The position numbers and the translations under genes are program-made. A DNA stretch of 64,000 nt from Pseudoalteromonas neustonica (lineage in GTDB: Bacteria; Pseudomonadota; Gammaproteobacteria; Enterobacterales; Alteromonadaceae): contig NZ_BDDS01000001.1 of NCBI RefSeq assembly GCF_001653135.1, positions 186,001 to 250,000 of the forward strand, written 5' to 3'. How positions within the stretch are numbered: the stretch's first letter is position 1; the number at the start of each line of letters is the position of its first letter. Below the pieces are notes generated by a model. It made no database searches and was not told where the DNA came from. It saw only the letters and a program-made list of their open reading frames with translations. Shown in pieces: positions 58,723 to 64,000 of this stretch.

Positions 58723-60423
58723 ATGGAATTGGCTATAAAAATCATGCAAAAAAAAACATTTACTTATTTATTATCAAAATTTTACTTATTAAATGAACGG
58801 CTCGAAGAGGTTAAAAAACGACTTGTTATTTCCCCTTTTATTTTATTGCTTGTCAGCTGTGTATTTATCGTTTTAATGGCGAATACGGTGTTCTTTGACA
58901 AGCTTGATGCTTTATATCCTTGGCAAGGAAATCTAAGTTTTATTATCTCGTTAAGCTTGCTGCTTTTTAGTCTGATTATTTTCGTTATGTTTGTTCTTAA
59001 TATTTTGCTACCAGTCAAAATAGTGGTGTTGGTGATGCTATTGATTGCTGCAATGGTTGATTATTATGGCGTTGTGTTAGGGGTGCTGATAGATAAAACG
59101 ATGATCCAAAATATTGTTGAAACGAATTTCGCTGAAGCACAAGAAATAGTTAATTTAGGGTTGTTCAGTAGAATCATTTTTATGGCGATTTTACCCGCAG
59201 CCCTATTGTTGTTAATTCAAGTGAAAAGAACTACTTGGCAACAGCGGTTACGTCAGCAAGTTTTGAGTATTACGGCGATTATGATGTTGATCCCCATACT
59301 TATCGCGCCTTTTAGTGCTCAATATACTAGCTTTTTTCGCCTACATAAGGAGCTGCGTTATTATACTAATCCTTTATATCCAATTTATTCAGCACTAGAT
59401 TATTTAGCCGAACAAATCGTATCGGTAAACACCAAAGAGTTTAGAACTCTCACGACGAAAATAAGCAAAAGTAGCAGTACATTAAAGCCTAAATTAATGA
59501 TTTTAGTGGTCGGTGAGGCGGTCCGAGCTGATCACCTTACTTTAAATGGCTATCCTCGTGACACAACGCCAAATATGTCAAAGCAAGTGGGGTTAATTAA
59601 TTTTAGCCAAGTGAGCTCTTGCGGTACATCAACCGCTGTGTCTGTGCCTTGTATGTTTTCATTCTTCGGTCGCGATGATTTTACTGTGAGTGAGGCTAAG
59701 AGCACTCAAAATATCCTTGATGTACTCGCTGCAAGCTCAGTACGAGTAAGTTGGCGCGACAATAATTCTAGCTCAAAGGGGGTTGCTGATAGGTTGGCGT
59801 ATCAAAGCTATCGCCGTTCAGAGGTTAATACACTATGTGATGTGGAATGCCGCGATGTTGGCATGTTGGTCAATTTACAGCAATACATTGACCAACAAAC
59901 CCAAGACACACTGATTGTTTTACATCAAATGGGTAATCACGGACCTGCTTATTTTAAGCGTTATCCAGCTGATTTTGAATTTTTCACACCTGCTTGCGAA
60001 TCGGCAGAGCTATCAGAGTGTAGCAAACACGAAATAGTTAATGCATATGACAATGCCATTCGTTATACGGACCATTTTTTGGCAGAAGTAATCAAACTTT
60101 TGCAAGCCAATGCTGCGCAATATAATACCGTGATGTTGTATGTCAGTGATCATGGCGAGTCTCTTGGTGAAAATGGGCTTTATTTGCATGGTATGCCTTA
60201 TGCATTTGCACCGGATGCACAAACCCATGTGCCAATAATTTCTTGGTCTTCTGCGCCTTATATTGATATTGAAAAAACAAAATTGCACCAAGATCACGCT
60301 CATTCACATGATGCAATTGCCAATACACTCCTCTCGCTGTTTGAAGTAAAGGTCAATATAGCTGACGAGTTTAAAGTTACCCCGCCTCTTTTTTATCTAA
60401 AGCCAGAAGGGGGCAATAAATGA
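58723..60423 (+). CDS. eptA: Lipid A phosphoethanolamine transferase (EptA/MCR-like)
   Basis: 566 residues. Five membrane helices in the first 240 residues anchor a periplasmic sulfatase-like domain. The nucleophile Thr is in SSCGTSTAVSVPCMFS (Thr302), with metal residues in VVGEAVRADH and SDHGESLGENGLYLHG. Such enzymes add phosphoethanolamine to lipid A and lower binding of cationic peptides such as polymyxin. The start at 58723 gives a short basic tail; 58744 is also possible. The gene overlaps the next one by ATGA, and dgkA follows. Confidence 0.93.
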   Translation: MELAIKIMQKKTFTYLLSKFYLLNERLEEVKKRLVISPFILLLVSCVFIVLMANTVFFDKLDALYPWQGNLSFIISLSLLLFSLIIFVMFVLNILLPVKIVVLVMLLIAAMVDYYGVVLGVLIDKTMIQNIVETNFAEAQEIVNLGLFSRIIFMAILPAALLLLIQVKRTTWQQRLRQQVLSITAIMMLIPILIAPFSAQYTSFFRLHKELRYYTNPLYPIYSALDYLAEQIVSVNTKEFRTLTTKISKSSSTLKPKLMILVVGEAVRADHLTLNGYPRDTTPNMSKQVGLINFSQVSSCGTSTAVSVPCMFSFFGRDDFTVSEAKSTQNILDVLAASSVRVSWRDNNSSSKGVADRLAYQSYRRSEVNTLCDVECRDVGMLVNLQQYIDQQTQDTLIVLHQMGNHGPAYFKRYPADFEFFTPACESAELSECSKHEIVNAYDNAIRYTDHFLAEVIKLLQANAAQYNTVMLYVSDHGESLGENGLYLHGMPYAFAPDAQTHVPIISWSSAPYIDIEKTKLHQDHAHSHDAIANTLLSLFEVKVNIADEFKVTPPLFYLKPEGGNK

Positions 60424-62123
60424 AAACTATAAGCTTGTTTTTGCGGCTACAGGTATGTGTATTTTATTTAGGGGGCGAGCTGAATAATTGTTTAAAAAAA
60501 CTAACTAAGAAAAGCATTAAACTAAGCTTTATCATATTGTTTATTAATAGTATTACGATAAGTAGTCAGGAGGTTGAGTGTACAGCAGTTGCCGCTAGTG
60601 AAGAGCCATTTACGCTTGATAAGCTTACTTTTGTTAGTCACCCTTTGTTTGATGAAACACAATCCAATAGCTTTTATATACATAGCTTAGCGAATTGGTT
60701 ACATATTAATACCCAGCAGCACGTTGTGAAAAAACTACTTCCTTTTGTACAAGCTGAAGTCATTTCTCGCGCGCAGTTTGTTGAGGCTGAACGTATTCTA
60801 AACCAATATTCATTCTTACGTAAAAGCCGAGTCAGCTTAGTCGCAGGTTGTGAGGACTCGCTAGAAAATGAACTTAAAGTTGAAACATGGGATACCTGGT
60901 CACTCGTACCGTATATCAGTTTTGGCCGACGAGCAGGCAATAATAAATATGCCTTTGGTTTTAAAGAAGATAACTTTCTCGGTCTAGGTATTCATGCTGG
61001 CGTACAATATAAAAAAGACCATTTGCGTTCAGGCTATCAAGTTACTTTCAGCATGCCGCTTAACTTTCCTAAGCAATCAACTCTAGAATTTGAGTTTGCT
61101 GATAACGATGATGGACAAAAGACCTATTTAGCTTATTCAAAGCCTTTTTATCAGCAATCATCAAAGCAGCAACATTCTGCATCGATATTCAAGGAGAATC
61201 GCCGCGACAGCATTTATCAAAACGGGACTTTAGCATGGCAATTTTCTCATGATGTTGACCAGTTTGCTCTGGCATATGGGCATTTAATTACCCAGCATAA
61301 ATTAAGCGCCGCACGTATGCATTTTGGAATGAATAAAGAGCGACATCATTTTGAAAATTTAAACAGCACAATACTCACTGAGCTACCATCAGATAGAGGC
61401 TTTACCTTTCCTTGGATAGGCATGGAGTATAGCCAAGCAGACTATCAGACATTTTCTAATATTCGTTTTATTGATCATCGCGAAGATATTAATTTGGGCT
61501 GGCAATTGATGAGCAAAATAGGAGTGGATATTAGCTCATTAAATTCAGACGACAGCAAAGGTATTCACGTTGAAAATATTCTGTCAAAAGGTGTGCAATG
61601 GCAAAATACGCTCATCCTGCTCTCTACTAGTAATAAAGTTTATTGGCGCAAAGATCAACCCAATCATCAGGCGTTAGCTACTGAATTAGAGGTGTATCAA
61701 TATCTAACCCCTCGTTGGGCTGGTTATTTTAAAGCGCAGTGGCGAGCAGAAAAAAATCAATATTACGATGAACCGCTTACTTTAGGTGGAGACACTGGAG
61801 TTTGTGGATATGCACAGCAATATCAACATGGTGACAATCTATGGTCAGCAACCGCAGAGCTACGTTACAACCCTCATTGGGAGTTGTATCAATTAGTCAA
61901 TGTTGCTTGGGCGGCATTTGCTGATAGCGGTAAAGCATGGGGTGAATCATTTGCGACTAACAGTACTGATGAAACACTGCAGAGCATTGGCATTGGTGCA
62001 AGATTATTTTCATCACATTCAAGTGAAGGCAACGTGATCCATATGGATATTATAAAACCACTTACAACAGGTCGTAATGTGGATAGTTGGCAATGGCGCG
62101 TGCAAGTAAAGCAGAGCCTTTAA
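60420..62123 (+). CDS. BamA/ShlB-like outer-membrane beta-barrel protein, unknown role
   Basis: 567 residues starting at an ATG that overlaps the eptA stop (ATGA), with SD AGGGGG. The N-terminus is unusual: a long basic leader (1-32) precedes the hydrophobic signal (33-48). The next 100 residues resemble POTRA modules (FVQAEVISRAQFVEAERILNQYSFLRKSRV), then a C-terminal barrel with GLGIHAGVQYKKD and LGGDTGVCGYAQQYQHGDNL as in FhaC/ShlB/BamA proteins. Residues ending VQVKQSL suggest a barrel end, but not the canonical aromatic one. The role in an eptA-dgkA operon is unknown. Confidence 0.75.
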   Translation: MKTISLFLRLQVCVFYLGGELNNCLKKLTKKSIKLSFIILFINSITISSQEVECTAVAASEEPFTLDKLTFVSHPLFDETQSNSFYIHSLANWLHINTQQHVVKKLLPFVQAEVISRAQFVEAERILNQYSFLRKSRVSLVAGCEDSLENELKVETWDTWSLVPYISFGRRAGNNKYAFGFKEDNFLGLGIHAGVQYKKDHLRSGYQVTFSMPLNFPKQSTLEFEFADNDDGQKTYLAYSKPFYQQSSKQQHSASIFKENRRDSIYQNGTLAWQFSHDVDQFALAYGHLITQHKLSAARMHFGMNKERHHFENLNSTILTELPSDRGFTFPWIGMEYSQADYQTFSNIRFIDHREDINLGWQLMSKIGVDISSLNSDDSKGIHVENILSKGVQWQNTLILLSTSNKVYWRKDQPNHQALATELEVYQYLTPRWAGYFKAQWRAEKNQYYDEPLTLGGDTGVCGYAQQYQHGDNLWSATAELRYNPHWELYQLVNVAWAAFADSGKAWGESFATNSTDETLQSIGIGARLFSSHSSEGNVIHMDIIKPLTTGRNVDSWQWRVQVKQSL

Positions 62124-62152
62124 ATTTATTTCAGTTAACAGAAGGAAAAGTG

Positions 62153-62551
62153 ATGAAAAACGTCAATACGATACATAGTGTGAACAAACCAAACGGCAAA
62201 GGGTTTACTCGAATCATCAAAGCGACACATTGCTCATATAAAGGCGTGATAGCCGCATGGCAGCACGAATCAGCATTTAGACAGGAGCTTATTATGAGTA
62301 TAATATTGCTGCCTTTTGCTGTTGTGTTGTCATCATCTATTAGCCATTTATTTTTATTGATCAGTAGTTTGGTATTTATTTTATTTGCCGAAATAATTAA
62401 CTCAGCTCTTGAGGCGCTGGCTGATGCAGTAACATTAGATCACAATATATTGATTGGTCGAGCCAAAGACATGGGATCAGCTGCTGTTTTTATCGCGTTA
62501 GGTTTATTCTCAGCGGTGTGGGGATATGCCATTTACAGTTATTCATTTTAA
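62153..62551 (+). CDS. dgkA: Diacylglycerol kinase
   Basis: 132 residues from ATG 62153 (SD GAAGGAAA, E. coli 122); the longer open frame upstream lies inside the preceding gene and is rejected. Three membrane helices, with the conserved catalytic EIINSALEALAD and GRAKDMGSAAV motifs. It phosphorylates diacylglycerol, which EptA releases when it takes phosphoethanolamine from phosphatidylethanolamine, so the two functions fit one operon. It lies 29 bp after the barrel gene. Confidence 0.95.
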   Translation: MKNVNTIHSVNKPNGKGFTRIIKATHCSYKGVIAAWQHESAFRQELIMSIILLPFAVVLSSSISHLFLLISSLVFILFAEIINSALEALADAVTLDHNILIGRAKDMGSAAVFIALGLFSAVWGYAIYSYSF

Positions 62552-62620
62552 TAATGAGCAGTGTTTAAAGAGTAAACCACAAGCAGTGCTATTTTTGACT
62601 TAAAACGATGGGCGGTTACT

Positions 62621-62701
62621 TTAGGGCGTGTTAACCTTTCGTGATTTATTTTACAGCAGTGTGTTTGGAAATTTCAATCCACAAAGGTTAACACGCCCTA
62701 A
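62621..62701. repeat. 81-bp MITE-like hairpin between dgkA and erpA
   Basis: TTAGGGCGTGTTAACCTTT at the left is the exact complement of the right end, a 19-bp inverted repeat; weaker pairing goes on inward. It lies 69 bp after dgkA. The right arm with AATTTCAATCCACAAAGG recurs at 63638-63670. No coding capacity. Confidence 0.8.
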
Positions 62702-62737
62702 TCATTTATAGGTATTCGCGCTTAGTAAATAAACGCT

Positions 62738-62762
62738 ATACTTGATTAAAACACTCGGGTAT
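62738..62762 (+). promoter_or_regulatory. IscR type 1 site in the erpA promoter
   Basis: A 25-base site that starts ATACTTGA and ends TCGGGTAT; 23 positions agree with the IscR type 1 consensus (ATASYYGACT...AGTCRRSTAT). It overlaps the -35 of a good sigma70 promoter: TTGATT (62742-62747), 17-bp spacer, GATAAT (62765-62770). [2Fe-2S]-IscR would repress when Fe-S clusters are plentiful, as at E. coli erpA. Confidence 0.8.
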
Positions 62763-62800
62763 TAGATAATCCGATCAATGTAGGAATTGAGGGTCTTGGT

Positions 62801-63139
62801 ATGTCAGAAGAATTACCGATTAAGTTTAGCGATGCAGCTGCGGTTCGTGTTAAACAGTTAATTGATGAAGAAGAAAACCCTGAACTAAAACTGCGTGTTT
62901 ATGTAACCGGCGGTGGTTGTTCTGGTTTCCAGTATGGTTTTACTTTTGATGAAAAAGCAAACCCAGGCGATTTAGAGATCGTAAAAAATGGCGTCACCTT
63001 AGTGGTTGATCCAATGAGTATACAGTATTTGGTTGATGGTGTAGTTGATTACACTGAAGGACTTGAAGGCGCACGCTTTTTTGTTTCTAACCCAAATGCA
63101 ACAACCACCTGCGGGTGTGGCGCTAGTTTCAGCGTTTAA
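62801..63139 (+). CDS. erpA: Iron-sulfur cluster insertion protein
   Basis: 112 residues of the A-type carrier family (E. coli ErpA 114). The three cluster cysteines are in [10 protein letters not shown] and the C-terminal CGCGASFSV. It passes [4Fe-4S] or [2Fe-2S] clusters to apo-enzymes such as IspG. SD GAGGG. It is a single gene with its own IscR-type promoter and a terminator, 38 bp after the IscR site. Confidence 0.96.
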   Translation: MSEELPIKFSDAAAVRVKQLIDEEENPELKLRVYVTGGGCSGFQYGFTFDEKANPGDLEIVKNGVTLVVDPMSIQYLVDGVVDYTEGLEGARFFVSNPNATTTCGCGASFSV

Positions 63140-63156
63140 ATCGTTATTTGTATACG

Positions 63157-63182
63157 AAAGCCGCTTAATAGCGGCTTTTTTA
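63157..63182 (+). terminator. Terminator after erpA
   Basis: AAAGCCGC-TTAATA-GCGGCTTT followed by a T run. Confidence 0.88.
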
Positions 63183-63521
63183 TTGCTTAAAATCTATAAA
63201 AAGTGGTAAACGCAAAGGTTATTATCGTAAAGCCTTAGATTTTTTATTACACCTAAAAGGAAGCGCTGGGCTGAAAATATTTACTCAGTAGCAAGACTCA
63301 CAGGCAAAAGTAAATAGTCTGCGTAGGCTGATAAAGTTGTAAATTATAAAGCTTAGTGGCTCAAAATATAAAAACACTGTTATTTTACGGCAAATCAGAA
63401 CTCGATAAATTGTGCAGCAGCATTTTGAATGATTTAGGTGATTACACTAGCGAAGATTGTTGTGAATAACAATATGATACTAATAGTCACTTATAATGTC
63501 TTACGCAGGCGCGGAAGCTTT

Positions 63522-63587
63522 GCTCGATTTTTACTTATTCTCACATGGATGTGAGCCAGTAGAATAACGCAGGAGCAGTTATCGAGC
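63522..63587. repeat. Multi-stem hairpin related to the 4778-5018 element
   Basis: Nested pairs GCTCGAT / ATCGAGC, TTATTCT / AGAATAA and CTCACAT-GG-ATGTGAG. The CAT-GG-ATG tip followed by GCAGGAGCA and a CGAG box is shared with the nested element at 4856-4935, where the tip stem is CTGCAT / ATGCAG. Confidence 0.6.
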
Positions 63588-63637
63588 CCGCTAGGTTATA
63601 AACCACGCGCCGCGATTAAATCGCCCCTAGATTGAGC

Positions 63638-63670
63638 AAATTTCAATCCACAAAGGTCAGCACGCTCTAA
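63638..63670. repeat. Partial copy of the dgkA-erpA hairpin element
   Basis: AAATTTCAATCCACAAAGGT then CAGCACGCTCTAA; the right arm of 62621-62701 with three changes. The left arm is not visible. Confidence 0.7.
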
Positions 63671-64000
63671 AGGTATTACAGATCAATATTGATTTATTTA
63701 ATAGAACAATCGATTTTGGCACTCCTTCAACATAATAGTCAATACAACGAGCCAGTGCAGTGGCTGTGCAGGGTTTAACCTTTGCCACCGTTTTAACCCT
63801 TATTTTACTCATTTCTTTTTAATGTTACGCGAGTGTAGTTAAGTGGAAATTGACTAAGTCACTCACTATTTATGGTGAGTGACTTGTATCATTAAAATAA
63901 AGAAACTTAATACAAGGGTCGAAAATACTAATATGTATATAAACCCTTTTTTTCCCTGCTTGATTGGGACACCATTTTTGTTAAGAAAAAAGTACCAAAT

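Larger units (their letters stand above)
63183..64000. other. About 820 bp to the window edge with no convincing gene
   Basis: No frame longer than about 40 codons. It holds the structured repeat at 63522-63587, a partial copy of the dgkA-erpA element (63638-63670) and a hairpin AAGTCACTCAC / GTGAGTGACTT at 63856-63885 without a T run. A GTG frame of 37 codons (63356-63469) is too weak to call. Confidence 0.6.

Noticed and set aside
62087..62152. Longer N-terminus for DgkA starting inside the barrel gene
   Set aside because: ATG 62153 has a clear SD and gives the family length.
63356..63469. GTG-started frame of 37 codons in the gap after erpA
   Set aside because: No SD, no homologue that I recognise and too short to separate from chance.

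Overview
This AT-rich window looks like the chromosome of a marine gammaproteobacterium of the order Alteromonadales, most likely Pseudoalteromonas. That is inferred from the protein families, from gene orders shared with other gammaproteobacteria (holD-rimI; smp/serB/radA; rpiA-serA with fau; glnK-amtB) and from short dispersed repeats between genes. I see no prophage, transposase gene, CRISPR array or rRNA. There is one tRNA (Trp).

Layout. 1-6.8 kb: end of a diguanylate cyclase, a MetF-like reductase with a MetJ-type operator, an M16 lipoprotein protease, a nest of small repeat elements, cysE and an anchored unknown. 6.8-12.5 kb: xseA divergent from guaB-guaA, tRNA-Trp, holD-rimI. 12.5-22.4 kb: hybrid kinase, prfC, argS, heptanucleotide repeats, pdxH-tatD, smp/serB. 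22.4-27.7 kb: a large PilZ protein, radA, an exported unknown. 27.8-32.1 kb is accessory: a Cys-rich exported protein, an Asp/Glu-type racemase, a GyrI-like gene broken by a stop codon, a decayed second copy of its 3' end, small unknowns and a 264-bp repeat. 32.1-38 kb: YceI, serA, rpiA, fau, an S10 peptidase. 38-48.8 kb: response regulator/diguanylate cyclase, glnK-amtB with sigma54 and NtrC-like signals, a 53-residue YqaE/Pmp3 protein, PBP1b, a chemoreceptor, hemL, pyrB, hemJ. 48.8-55 kb: CLC protein, chemoreceptor, porin, solute-binding protein.

55-62.6 kb is the most interesting region: mipA/ompV, DUF3019, an OmpR-type regulator and its kinase, then eptA, a BamA/ShlB-like outer-membrane protein and dgkA. 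The two operons carry similar CTACAT-type direct repeats about 90-100 bp before their first genes, so one regulator may control an envelope-modification module. EptA releases diacylglycerol when it moves phosphoethanolamine, and DgkA recycles it; the barrel protein between them is unexplained.

62.7-64 kb: erpA under a near-consensus IscR type 1 site, then about 860 bp without a convincing gene but with structured repeats. The window also holds several hairpin repeat families in which copies differ by paired changes.
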